From Osedax frankpressi (Eukaryota > Annelida > Polychaeta > Sabellida > Siboglinidae): a DNA stretch of 64,000 nucleotides. The notes under the pieces are model-generated. The model did not search any database and was not told the DNA's origin. It worked only from the letters and a program-made list of their open reading frames with translations. The DNA lies in NCBI GenBank assembly GCA_964035775.1, contig OZ038312.1, forward strand, positions 31,497,855 to 31,561,854. Direction: 5' to 3'. Below, piece after piece: positions 48,069 to 61,700 of the stretch; the stretch's first letter is position 1; every line of letters starts with the position of its first letter. The translations under genes and the position numbers were made by a program.

Positions 48069-48224
48069 TTTCATACATCCGATACTAATACATTTTATGC
48101 ATAAATGTGATATTTATACTTTTGTATAACTAATAATGCAAAGTCATTATTTTTCTTTCTTTATTATTATTTATTATATTTAATGAATTATAGGCAAACT
48201 TTGCTGGACAAAAATATAAAATCA

Positions 48225-48230
48225 AATAAA
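48225..48230 (+). promoter_or_regulatory. Poly(A) signal candidate for USP22
   Basis: AATAAA about 157 nt after the USP22 stop codon. From here to 48910 the sequence is AT-rich and no other feature was seen. Confidence 0.35.
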
Positions 48231-48910
48231 AAAATATCAAATTCATTTATTATTCATTACATTTTTTTATATTTTAACTAAATAATAATGAAAGTAAAAA
48301 TGTTGATGAATATTAAGTAAAGAAAATTTAAGAGTTTGTTAGTTACTAGAAACTTCATAATCTAGGATTTAAATATTTATTAGAAATATTAAATATAAAT
48401 ATAATAGTAATGAAAAATCCAAATTACCAATAATACCCAAATTAGGCTTTATAATTTAGATATTTTGTTTTATTAATTGAATACTAACTTATTTACTAAT
48501 GTGTGATCCCAACAAAATATCAATAAATTCACTACTTCTGTATTTTGTATTTAAATTTATTTTTGTTTATCAGATACACTATTAATCACCATGATATTTT
48601 AATTAACTTAATTTTTATAACATATAAAAGTTGTTTCTGAATATCCATAACTGCTAAAATAATAATATTGATGTTATATATAAAAACGAATATTCAAAAT
48701 AATAATAGTAAATATATAGTATACATATTCAAATTAATATTATCATTGTACTGCAGACTATTAGTGAATGATGTTAAAATTTGTAATTTATGTGTTCAAC
48801 AAGGAATCTATTAATTTCTTAAGTTTCACATAATCTTTGAAACCCACTTATCTTTGAAATATTAAAATTTGACTTTCTAAAATTTAAAAATTATTTATGT
48901 TTTCATTATA

Positions 48911-49057
48911 ATGTTAAGATTGCCTACTCGCAAATTACCTTTCAAACAAATTATAGTAGGCATATTTTTTGGTGTATTAACTGGTAGTTATATTTATAAC
49001 GAACCATTTAAACAATATAATAACGATCGCATACAAAAGGAAAATCCAAAAATCTGA
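48911..49057 (+). CDS. 48-residue single-span microprotein, PIGBOS1-like
   Basis: Small ORF MLRLPTRKLPF... of 48 residues with stop TGA. It has a basic N-terminus, one hydrophobic segment (about residues 13-29, IIVGIFFGVLTGSYIY) and a polar tail. The segment GVLTGSYIY..PFKQY..D resembles the human mitochondrial outer-membrane microprotein PIGBOS1 (GIAGGVYIFQPVFEQYAKD), which has nearly the same length. This is similarity judged by eye over about 20 residues and may be shared composition. It is followed 28 nt later by a second microprotein ORF on the same strand. No introns are needed. It stands between convergent USP22 and EML genes. Confidence 0.5.
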   Translation: MLRLPTRKLPFKQIIVGIFFGVLTGSYIYNEPFKQYNNDRIQKENPKI

Positions 49058-49085
49058 AATAATCAGTTGAAAAATCATTTTTGAA

Positions 49086-49256
49086 ATGAGTCCTTTTAAA
49101 CTGGGTATAGCTTTAACAACTGCTGTTGTTTCGATCTTTGGGGTGTATAAAATAACAATGCCTGCATATAAGAGACGCCAAAGAAAAGAAATTGAAAAAC
49201 AGATGGAAGAATTCATTAAAATGAAAGAAAGTAGGGAATCAAATGATTTATCATAA
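49086..49256 (+). CDS. 56-residue single-span microprotein
   Basis: ORF MSPFKLGIALTTAVVSIFGV... of 56 residues with stop TAA. A hydrophobic segment (about residues 5-21) is followed by Y-K-I-T-M-P and a highly charged helix (KRRQRKEIEKQMEEFIKMKE). Short N-terminal anchor plus charged helix is typical of small mitochondrial inner-membrane assembly factors (UQCC3/Cbp4 and PET117 families look alike at this level), but the family is not settled. The ATG lies 28 nt after the stop of the preceding microprotein; the spacer holds AATCAG, a possible acceptor. A long minus-strand frame over the same bases is a shadow. Confidence 0.5.
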   Translation: MSPFKLGIALTTAVVSIFGVYKITMPAYKRRQRKEIEKQMEEFIKMKESRESNDLS

Positions 49257-49746
49257 ATTGTATATTAATATTTAATGAAATCAGTTATTATTTCCATAAT
49301 ATAATATTATATATTGAATACGAAATGTCGAATGATAATTATTATTAAATTATATAATATCAAATATGTTAATAAATAATATATTCAATAATTAATTTTT
49401 ATTTTATAATATAATATATACTAATTCGTTTAGGATATAATTACTATATCTATAAATGTACATTGAATGTAATAGTTATCAATATTTCTATTATCCTCTC
49501 TCTATATGCTACATATCAAACTATATATCAAAGAGAAAACAATTTAGTGTATTTATATTTAATAAATTATATTTACTACATATTTTACATTTATAGTAAT
49601 TTGATTAAACAGATAATAAAATAAATGTAATAGAGATAGATTAATAAATTAACAGTAATCATAATTGTAAAATAAATATGTTATTTATTGAAATAATCAA
49701 ATAGAAATCAATAAGATACTTAAAGAGAATTCTTAAAGGATGTTGA

Positions 49747-52700
49747 TTATTTAACAAGTTTCCATTGGATAACTGTTGCATCCGGACCCCCGATTGAGAA
49801 AATACTCTTTCCATTCTGAGTGTACCGTAACACATTTACAGTGGTATGGTTGTGGTAAGTGTGACTATAGAACTGTACGGAATAAAGGAGGTATATTAAA
49901 ATCGTTGTACTTTAATAATATTCTTAACGGAGTAACTCACCCCTTTCTTAGTGCAAGGATATCGGAATACCCCGATGTAGCCACGGCTATCGGCCATGGC
50001 TAGCAGTCCGAGATTGGTGTGCACGTCTACAGACCGAATACTGGCGGATTGAGCTTGTTTGGAGTGCCATATACCTGCGCATGTACATTATAATACAATG
50101 GGTGCGTATCTTTTGAAACAAATAGATGATGAGGATGTTATATTAAATTTTAAAATAATTAACTCGGGAACATACTACGTAACATGTATATTGTATTTGC
50201 GGTGCATATACCATTCAGGTGTTATATAATAGTATATATGTAAATAATTCCTGTAGAATAATGCAATTTACCGCAATTTATCTTAACTTCCTAATAAATC
50301 CAATATTGCTTTATAATTTGTTTGTGTATTTTGAAATCATTCTCGAGGTTAATTTGTTAGTGAGATTTAAATGATTGCATATAAACCACCTAGATTACCC
50401 AGATATCTTATCTTTTATAAATCATAGTACAGTACGGGAACTAATTTATATCTGCAAGATGATAAAAGTATTTATTTTATATTAACATATTGTACAGTAC
50501 ATTTTATGATCTTTGATTCATGATTAAAAAATAAAAAAGAAACTCAATATTTAATAATAGATTTAATCTAATATAATGCATGTAAGTAACAATGAATTTT
50601 ATATTTTAAAATCCCATTCTTTAGTGGGCAAAACAAAATATTTACATTATGATATTTTTTTCGGTATCTTTGTAAATAAGATGAAATTATTTTTAAATAA
50701 TTAAACTTCCTGTTTAAATAAACAATTAGATTTTTTTAATATTTTTTTAATAAAATTTCTATAAATTTATTTAAAATATCACTAAATTTAATATTTATAT
50801 TTATATTACTATATATCTAATGGGGACATTTTTATTAATATTCTTTATAGTTAAATTTCAATTGGTAACAACATTTGTTAAAGAAGCCAATGTAATTGAT
50901 ATATTTTAAAATCAACCATATATATAACCAAACAGACAAGAGATGTTAATAATATATAAATATAGTTTGTTATATAATATATAAATAAAGTATATTATAA
51001 AATATCATGTTATATAGTATGTTATATAAATAGTCTGTTTATTAAATCATGATATTCTTCTTCAACAAATGAGGAAATTTCTCTAAGATATATATCATAT
51101 TAATTAGTCGAGACAAAAACTGCATGAATTCATAAATATCATTATAAGAAAAATGATCAGATGTTATAAACAGAAAGATTATCAGTTGTCATCAAAATGA
51201 TTATAATTTATTATAAGTATAATTATTGATTATCTATTTTCGGTTTGTTTATTATAATAAAAATAAAACTTTTTGTAATTATTGAATTAATTTAGTTGTA
51301 ACCAAAATAAACAAACATTTGTTACCGTGGTGATATTTGTAAATATTGCACTTATCTGATTCATTGCAACTTATCATTCACCGATCGAACATCATTCCGC
51401 TTGAAACAAGAAACATGAGATTCGAGTACACTAAAAGAGAAATGAAGGGAATAGTGTCGTACTACCTGGACGAGGTGAGGCTGGTGATATGGACAATTAG
51501 AGCGACAAGAAGTCAATCATCTAAACTCTCCGAATTTATTAAAAAGTTGAAAATCATATATGTGATAAGCACGCCGTGCTTCGGAAAGGTTAGTTATTGA
51601 TGTTGATATGTATGTGATGTATATGATATGGTGTGTGAGTGGTGTGTGAGTGGTGTGAGAGTAGTGTGTGGAGATGGTGTGCGTAGTGTGGAAATGGTGT
51701 GAGTGGTGTGGAGATGGTGTGTGTGTGGTGTGTGAGTAGTGTGTGAGTAGTGTGTGAGTGGTGTGAGAGTAGTGTGTGAGTGGTGTGTGTGGAGATGGTG
51801 TATGAGTGGTGTGAGAGTAGTGTGTGAGTGGTGTGTGTGGAGATGGTGTGAGTTGTGTGGAAATGGTGTAAGTGGTGTGGAGATGGTGTGTGTGTGGTGT
51901 GTGAGTGGTGTGTGAGTAGTGTGTGAGTGGTGTGTGAGTGGTGTGTGTGGAGATGATGTGGAGATGGTGTGTGTGGAGATGATGTAGAGGTGGTGTATGA
52001 GTGGTGTGGAGATGGTGTATGAGTGGTGTGTGTGGAGATGGTGTGTGTGAGTGCTGTGTGTGAGGTTTATGATGTTAGTACACATACTATCTCACACTAT
52101 TCACACACGACATCGTTACATACTATGAGTACTTTATATAGTACTATATACGTAGTGAAGTGTTACTAGAAATGTAATTGTAGTCTATTGTAACTAAATT
52201 TTACTAATTTAAAACATTAGGTATTTAAAGAAGCAAGTCCGAAGACTTGCTTTATAAGGAAACTGATTAGGGACTTCAAAAATATGATTGTGGATTTAGA
52301 ACATTATATTATACTACTAAAGAAGAAATTTGTTAAATAACTACAGATTAACTTTTGTAATATTATAACCTTTTAATTTCATTTTATACCTATTTTACTA
52401 TAATAAAATATCTATATACTTATAATTCATTTTAAGAAATGAGTATAATTATTATTTTGAAATGGTGCTTATATAAATATAGAAAGGAGGTAATTCTTGG
52501 TCTGGACGTAAAGTATATTATTATTATTATTATTTATGTATTATCATATTTGTTTGAAAAGAAAATGTGTAAGAAAAAAAGACATTTTGATGACATTTAT
52601 ACATCTAAACACAACAAGCTATTCCTGATACTCAATAAAATGTTTTACTCTAGTTCCATATTCGCATTCGTTTTGAAAATACTAAAGATTTTAGGTTACC

Positions 52701-55700
52701 AGCCGGATGTTAATTAATACCAGTATATTATAATACCAGTATATATAGTATACCAGTATAATAATATTACTATACGAGTGCAGGCAATTTACTCAAAGGG
52801 TACCTCGGCAAATAGCAATTTCATTACTTCCGGATTCGGACAAGCGTGCGTAGTACATAGTGCTGTAACAACCTGATACGTGGTAACTCAGCAAGCAATG
52901 GTTAGTGTTCCAGGTAACGTTCCTATAGGCAGATTCTATCATTCCTCGTGTGTATCTATTCATTTGCCCTGTTCAAGGTCATCGGTACAATTTGTGCGTA
53001 ACTACCCTAAGATGATTTTATCGTTGTTCTCGACACTACGCTTTTCTTATGAATAGATTCGCAATTGTTAAGATATCAATAACGAGACTAGGCGCCGAGA
53101 ACGGCAACGATTGGTTCAACGATGAGAATACGAAGCCGAAACGTAAATTTTTTACGAATACAATAACATGCAAATGCTAACAATAGAATAACTGTCCAAG
53201 ACTGGAACAACAACTTCTTAACACGTAGTGGTCATTGTTCTGTAGAGATTGGCTCCAATCCATGCCGTCGATAACCGAGGTATGCGCCTGTAGTGGCGAA
53301 GGTCAAATGGCTAAATAAGATCATTTACATATCACAAAGGTCTGACATTGTATGACATCGTCCATTTCAACATATCGACCAGAATGAACGCGTAACATTA
53401 TAAATGGATACTCCAGTATGATCTAGGATATAGGGTGACTAGTATAACTAAATTAGTTCGGTTATATATATATATGTAATCATTATATAATTTATATACT
53501 TCATTAAACACAAAGACTAAGAAATTTCACCGTCAATGAGAATAACTTGAATTTCTAGATCAATAGAATTGTAATAGAATAACCCAAAACACATGAAAAA
53601 AATATAAATGTTTTATAGAATAAATTATATTATACATATGTACAATGTACAATAAACATATATTAATATGTACATTGTACATATTAATATATGTTAATAT
53701 TTTATCATATTTCAATTTATAAGTTCAATAAATATTCTTGTTAAATATTTCGAATTTTATAAATAATAATATGAATATTAATATCAAAATAAATTTAAGT
53801 TATATAATCATTAGAATAATTTAAAAAGTACTATTCTGTGTTGTATAATGGTAAAAAGTATAATTTTGTATTATAATTAATTAAAATAAAATATTAGAAT
53901 ATGATTCGCATCATATTTACTTCACTACATTTTAAGTTAATTATAATCACAATGTAAATAAGTAACTAATATCTAAATATATACTTTATATTGTATAGTT
54001 AAAATTGTATAATCATAATATTCAATATTAGTATCTTTTAATTAAAAAGATGCATCATAAATAATAAAATAATAGTAAATTAGATTACAAATAAATATTT
54101 AAAGTTATACATGTGAATGAAAATCAATGTATTGTTATTTGCCTATAATTTGATAAACAACATTAGATTTTGAGAAAATTGACTTATTTATGCAATCTTA
54201 TTCATGTAAAATGAATAGAATTTCCCATTGAGATGCTAGAACAAAGTACAATGACATTGTTGAATTTTAATCAGGATATGTGTACAAAGATTATAATAAT
54301 TATACATATAAACTCATTATTATATACAATCTATAGAATATATGTATGTATAATATATTATATCAATATTATTTATTCAAAATATATTAGACTAATTAGT
54401 AGTTAATTATTTTATTGATAAGCACTTATTATTTATTAGTAGAATTCATATGATTAATAATTTATATATACAATAAATACATTGTAATATATACAATAAA
54501 TACATTGTAATATATACAATAAATACATTGTAATATATACAATAAATACATTGTAATATATACAATAAATACATTGTAATATATACAATAAATACATTGT
54601 AATATATACAATATATACATTGTAATATATACAATAAATACATTGTAATATATACAATATATACATTGTAATATATACAATAAATACATTGTAACATATC
54701 CCATAAACAATTATATTTTTTATTTTATTTATAAACTTCTTATTTTGTGAATTGTAAGATTTATTTACTTATTTTTAATATATTTATATATAAATCTATT
54801 TATATATTAAAACAATGAATTACCACTGATGTATTTAACAATTTTGTAAATCTTACCATTGTTGATTATCTTTAAAGATCTTTCAGGTATTCAATATTCA
54901 ACAATTGAGAAATGTTCTAAATAGTCAATTGGTACAATTGTTTATTCCTAAATTTTAGGGGTTCCCATAAAAATGGCCAAAACAACCGCCGAACAATTCT
55001 ATCGTTAGCATCTAGGTGTTACCAAAGTGTTCACCGTTCTTTACAGGTTTAGACGAACCTCGTCGAGAGAATTGAATTCGAGCAGAACGAAATAGAAAAT
55101 GTCGCTAAAGATTTATGGTAAATACGCATTTCTCGCGACTGAACCACTCGACGGACTTGCTGGCAAAGCTATCGAGTAGTGACCTTCAAAACAGCCCGAT
55201 GTCTCCAGATCATCTCGTCGTTGTCGTCGCGAACATACGCGATCACGTGAATCTCTCCGCTCCTGCAACCCACCGCCAGGCTTACGTCGTCTGCAAAACC
55301 GTAAGGCAATCGATTACAATTTTCGCCTCGAAATCTTGGTTTCAACATCTGCGATTCTCGCTTTAAATGTCGGGTAAATTGAACTGTCAATGTTCATGAA
55401 GATAATATTTTAGTGGCAATCGTGAATTAGTAACCCGGGCTGATCTTTAGGTTGCAGGGATATTGACCTTCAATTTGTACAGAGCCTATAGTGACCAATG
55501 AGTTGCTGCCAGATCCCTTATCCTTGACCATGTAAAAAATACCTATGTACCTGTTTGTGTGTGCGGGCGTGTGTGTGAATGTGTGCGCGTGTGTGTGCGT
55601 GTGTGTGCATAGGGAGTGCATTGCGACTGAATGAGTGTGAATGAGTGTGAATGAGTGTGAAGTGGATATGAGATAAATGTGTTGATACACTGTATTCCGT

Positions 55701-58700
55701 TCAGTGACTATGAATTATATTTAACGACTGATTCACAGCCGTAATGTAAACGAACACTAAATCTCTACAAATTGCAACCATCCCTTAACCGGGAATACAG
55801 TTTTAACATGCTATAGAAGTAGTGGATTATTAAACCTGACTTTACTCTCAACCCAGAACAGACTACAAGCGATGTTGATCTATCAGTTGGTAATTGTAAG
55901 TTATCCCAACTCCTACAAGTTTCGGGATGTAAGTTTTAATGAACTGAGTTGATACGAAAATAACCCAACTCAATAACTCTACTGAGTAGTGTATCCCACT
56001 CAATAACTCTACTTAAGTAGTTGGTAGTAGAAAGAAGAGTAGAGAGTAAAGTAGAGAGTAAAGTAGAAAGTAGTGAGTAGAGAGTAAAGTAGAGTTGAGA
56101 GTAGAGTAGAAAGTAGAGTAGAAAGTAGAGTAGAAAGTAGAGTAGAGAGTAGAGTAGAGTGGCGTCTTAAAGCAGCGAGTAAGGTACTGACAATCAAAGT
56201 ACTCTGAAAACTATCACTCCGACTAACCCATTAGTGTCACCGGTAACAAAGAAACTGCCAGAATCGTTGACATCAATACAAGTCAATGACACATCCTTGG
56301 CAAAGTTGAAACACAGTAAAGGAACCCATAGTTATACATTATGATATGTATTGTTGTTATCTATATATTCATAAATTATACCTAGATTACCAAGACATCT
56401 GGTGTAGGGAAATTTATCGTAATGAAATTATTTGGTTATATCCTCTTTGGGGATTTTAAAATATTTAATTACTTAGTTTATATATAAACACATTATTATA
56501 TTAAATATATTATTAAGTTTATATATAAACATAATATTATAATAAATATATTATTAAGTTTATATATAAACATATTATTATATTAAATATATTATTAAGT
56601 TTATATATAAACATACTATTATATTAAATATATTATTAAGTTTATATATAAACATACTATTATATTAAATATATTATTAAGTTTATATATAAACATATTA
56701 TTATAATAAATATATTATTAAGTTTATATATAAACATATTATTATAAATATATTATTAAGTTTAGATATAAACACATTATTATAATAAATATATTATTAA
56801 GTTTATATATAAACATATTATTATAATAAATATATTATTAAGTTTATATATAAACATATTATTATATTAAATATATTATTAAGTTTATATATAAACACAT
56901 TATTATAATAAATATATTATTAAGTTTATATATAAACATATTATTATAATAAATATATTATTAAGTTTATATATAAACATATTATTAAGTTTATATATAA
57001 ACATATTATTATATTAAATATATTATTAAGTTTATATATAAACACATTATTATAATAAATATATTATTAAGTTTATATATAAACATATTATTATATTAAA
57101 TATATTATTAAGTTTATATATAAACACATTATTATAATAAATATATTATTAAGTTTATATATAAACATACTATTATATTAAATATATTATTAAGTTTATA
57201 TATACACATATTATTATAATAAATATATTATTAAGTTTATATATAAACATATTATTATATTAAATATATTATTAATTTTGGATATAAACACATTATTATA
57301 ATAAATATATTAGTAAGTTTATATATAAACATATTATTATAATAAATATATTATTAAGTTTATATATAAACATATTATTAAGTTTATATATAAACATATT
57401 ATTATATTAAATATATTATTAAGTTTATATATAAACACATTATTATAATAAATATATTATTAAGTTTATATATAAACATATTATTATATTAAATATATTA
57501 TTAAGTTTATATATAAACATATTATTATAATAAATATATTATTAAGTTTATATATAAACATATTATTATATTAAATATATTAATAAGTTTATATATAAAT
57601 ATACTATTATATTAAATATATTAATAAGTTTATATATAAACATATTATTATATTAAATATATTATTAAGTTTATATATAAACACATTATTATAATAAATA
57701 TATTATTAAGTTTATATATAAACATATTATTATAATAAATATATTATTAAGTTTATATATAAACTTATTATTAAGTTTATATATAAACATATTATTATAT
57801 TAAATATATTATTAAATTTATATATAAACACATTATTATAATAAATATATTATTAAGTTTATATATAAACATACTATTATATTAAATATATTATTAAGTT
57901 TATATATAAACATAATATTATAATAAATATATTATTAAGTTTATATATAAACATATTATTATATTAAATATATTATTAAGTTTATATATAAACATACTAT
58001 TATATTAAATATATTATTAAGTTTATATATAAACATACTATTATATTAAATATATTATTAAGTTTATATATAAACATATTATTATAATAAATATATTATT
58101 AAGTTTATATATAAACATATTATTATAAATATATTATTAAGTTTAGATATAAACACATTATTATAATAAATATATTATTAAGTTTATATATAAACATATT
58201 ATTATAATAAATATATTATTAAGTTTAAATATAAACATATTATTAAGTTTATATATAAACATATTATTATATTAAATATATTATTAAGTTTATATATAAA
58301 CACATTATTATAATAAATATATTATTAAGTTTATATATAAACATATTATTATATTAAATATATTATTAAGTTTATATATAAACATATTATTATAATAAAT
58401 ATATTATTAAGTTTATATATAAACATATTATAATATTAAATATATTAATAAGTTTATATATAAATATACTATTATATTAAATATATTAATAAGTTTATAT
58501 ATAAACATATTATTATATTAAATATATTATTAAGTTTATATATAAACACATTATTATAATAAATATATTATTAAGTTTATATATAAACATATTATTATAA
58601 TAAATATATTATTAAGTTTATATATAAACTTATTATTAAGTTTATATATAAACATATTATTATATTAAATATATTATTAAATTTATATATAAACACATTA

Positions 58701-61700
58701 TTATAATAAATATATTATTAAGTTTATATATAAACATACTATTATATTAAATATATTATTAAGTTTATATATAAACATATTATTATAATAAATATATTAT
58801 TAAGTTTATATATAAACATATTATTATATTAAATATATTATTAAGTTTAGATATAAACACATTATTATAAAAAATATATTATTAAGTTTATATATAAATA
58901 TATTATTATAATAAATATATTATTAAGTTTATATATAAACATATTATTATATTAAATATATTATTAAGTTTATATATAAACATATTATTATATTACATAT
59001 ATTAATAAGTTTATATATAAATATACTATTATATTAAATATATTAATAAGTTTATATATAAACATATTATTATATTACATATATTAATAAGTTTATATAT
59101 AAATATACTATTATATTAAATATATTATTAAGTTTATATATAAACACATTATTATAATAAATATATTATTAAGTTTATATATAAACATACTATTATATTA
59201 AATATATTATTAAGTTTATATATAAACATATTATTATAATAAATATATTATTAAGTTTATATATAAACATATTATTATATTAAATATATTATTAAGTTTA
59301 GATATAAACACATTATTATAATAAATATATTATTAAGTTTATATATAAACATATTATTATATTACATATATTAATAAGTTTATATATAAATATACTATTA
59401 TATTAAATATATTAATAAGTTTATATATAAACATATTATTATATTACATATATTAATAAGTTTATATATAAATATACTATTATATTAAATATATTAATAA
59501 GTTTATATATAAACATATTATTATATTAAATATATTATTAAGTTTATATATAAACACATTATTATAATAAATATATTATTAAGTTTATATATAAACATAT
59601 TATTATAATAAATATATTATTAAGTTTATATATAAACATATTATTAAGTTTATATATAAACATATTATTATATTAAATATATTATTAAGTTTATATATAA
59701 ACACATTATTATAATAAATATATTATTAAGTTTATATATAAACATACTATTATATTAAATATATTATTAAGTTTATATATAAACATATTATTATAATAAA
59801 TATATTATTAAGTTTATATATAAACATATTATTATATTAAATATATTATTAAGTTTAGATATAAACACATTATTATAATAAATATATTATTAAGTTTATA
59901 TATAAACATATTATTATATTACATATATTAATAAGTTTATATATAAATATACTATTATATTAAATATATTAATAAGTTTATATATAAACATATTATTATA
60001 TTAAATATATTATTAAGTTTATATATAAATATACTATTATATTAAATATATTATTAAGTTTATATATAAACATACTATTATATTAAATATATTATTAAGT
60101 TTATATATAAACATACTATTATATTAAATATATTATTAAGTTTATATATAAACATACTATTATATTAAATATATTATTAAGTTTATATATAAACATATTA
60201 AATATATTATTAAGTTTATATATAAACATATTATTATATTAAATATATTATTAAGTTTATATATAAACATATTATTATATTAAATATATTATTAAGTTTA
60301 TATATAAACATATTATTATATTAAATATATTATTAAGTTTATATATAAACATATTATTATATTAAATATATTATTAAGTTTAGATATAAACATATTATTA
60401 TATTAAATATATTTAGTTGTTATTATTTATTTAAATCATTATTTATCATAAACTGTAAAAATCTCGTGGTGTTAATTATCAGAATGTTTTCATTATATAA
60501 ATGAGATAAGCGACCGGTTGTCTTGGTAACCATGGATTATAGTATACATATAATATACATATATTTGAAATAAACATTATAAACTACTAAATAAAAACTA
60601 CATTGTGTTTCTGACTACCTTGATAGCCCATTTCCATATTGGAAGTTTGGTGTTGGAATCATAAGCACAAATGCAACCGTCCAATGACACCGAAATAATC
60701 TCACTTGGCCGACACGATATTGAGCAAATGTCACTGATTTGACCGCAATGTCCCTATGTGTGTATGTGTGTGTGTGTGTGAGTGTGTGTGTATGATTGTG
60801 TGTGTGTGTGAGAGTGTGTGTATGTGAGTGTGTATGTGTGTATATTAGAATATGTGTACGTGTGTGTGTATGTATATGTGTGTGAGTATGTGTGTATTAG
60901 TGTGTGTATGTGTGTGTGTGTATGATTGTGTGTCTGTGTGAGAGTGTGAGTGTGTGTGTGTGTATTTGTGTGTGAGTGTGTGCGTATATCTGACGATCAA
61001 AGATAAACTCTGAAGGATAATTATATAATAGAAAAAATAATATTCATGTAAAAATAGTTCTGTAAGTTCTGTTAGTGAATGAGTTAAATTCATTTGAAAT
61101 AAAATGTGTAAGTATTGTGTAAAGTCAAGTTTAAATTTGTTTAAATTGTCTTAAATCTGTTTCTCATTTGTTACAGTCATAGGAAGTGTATTCAACTGCT
61201 ATGCATTATTATTGTGTAGTATTATTTGAGCATTTCAGACGATTAATTACAGGACATACTTGGTTCCTCTCTTTCAGTTCAACAGTCTTTTATTTAGGAT
61301 ATACACTATTGCAATATGTACAATATTAAGGTTTTGTATGTGCATCTGAATATGTCGGTAAACTAGTATTTTTGGTAATTATGGTAGGCTTTGAAAGTTT
61401 AAAAATAAATATGCAAGCATAAAGATTATAAACATTAATTGTGAAGACAAAAATTAAATATAAAGACATATCATGTAAAGACAAAGTTTAAAGATATAGA
61501 GTATAAAGAAAAATATTAAAGACACAGAATTTAAAGACATAAGTTATTAAATATTAAATATTAAAAAGTATATAATAAACACCTGAGTTAAGAACTGAGC
61601 TTCAATTTTACAGTCGTTGAATGGATTTCTCAAGGCAATGGCACCCAGACGAGCAGTTAATATAGAGTTAGTGGTGGTGCCTATGAGCAGAGTATTAGAT

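Noticed and set aside
49776-50003. Plus-strand 75-codon ORF
   Set aside because: Shadow of the two C-terminal EML exons on the minus strand.
55115-55366. Plus-strand 83-codon ORF
   Set aside because: Shadow of the minus-strand EML exon 55184-55348 (SLAVGCRSGEIHV).
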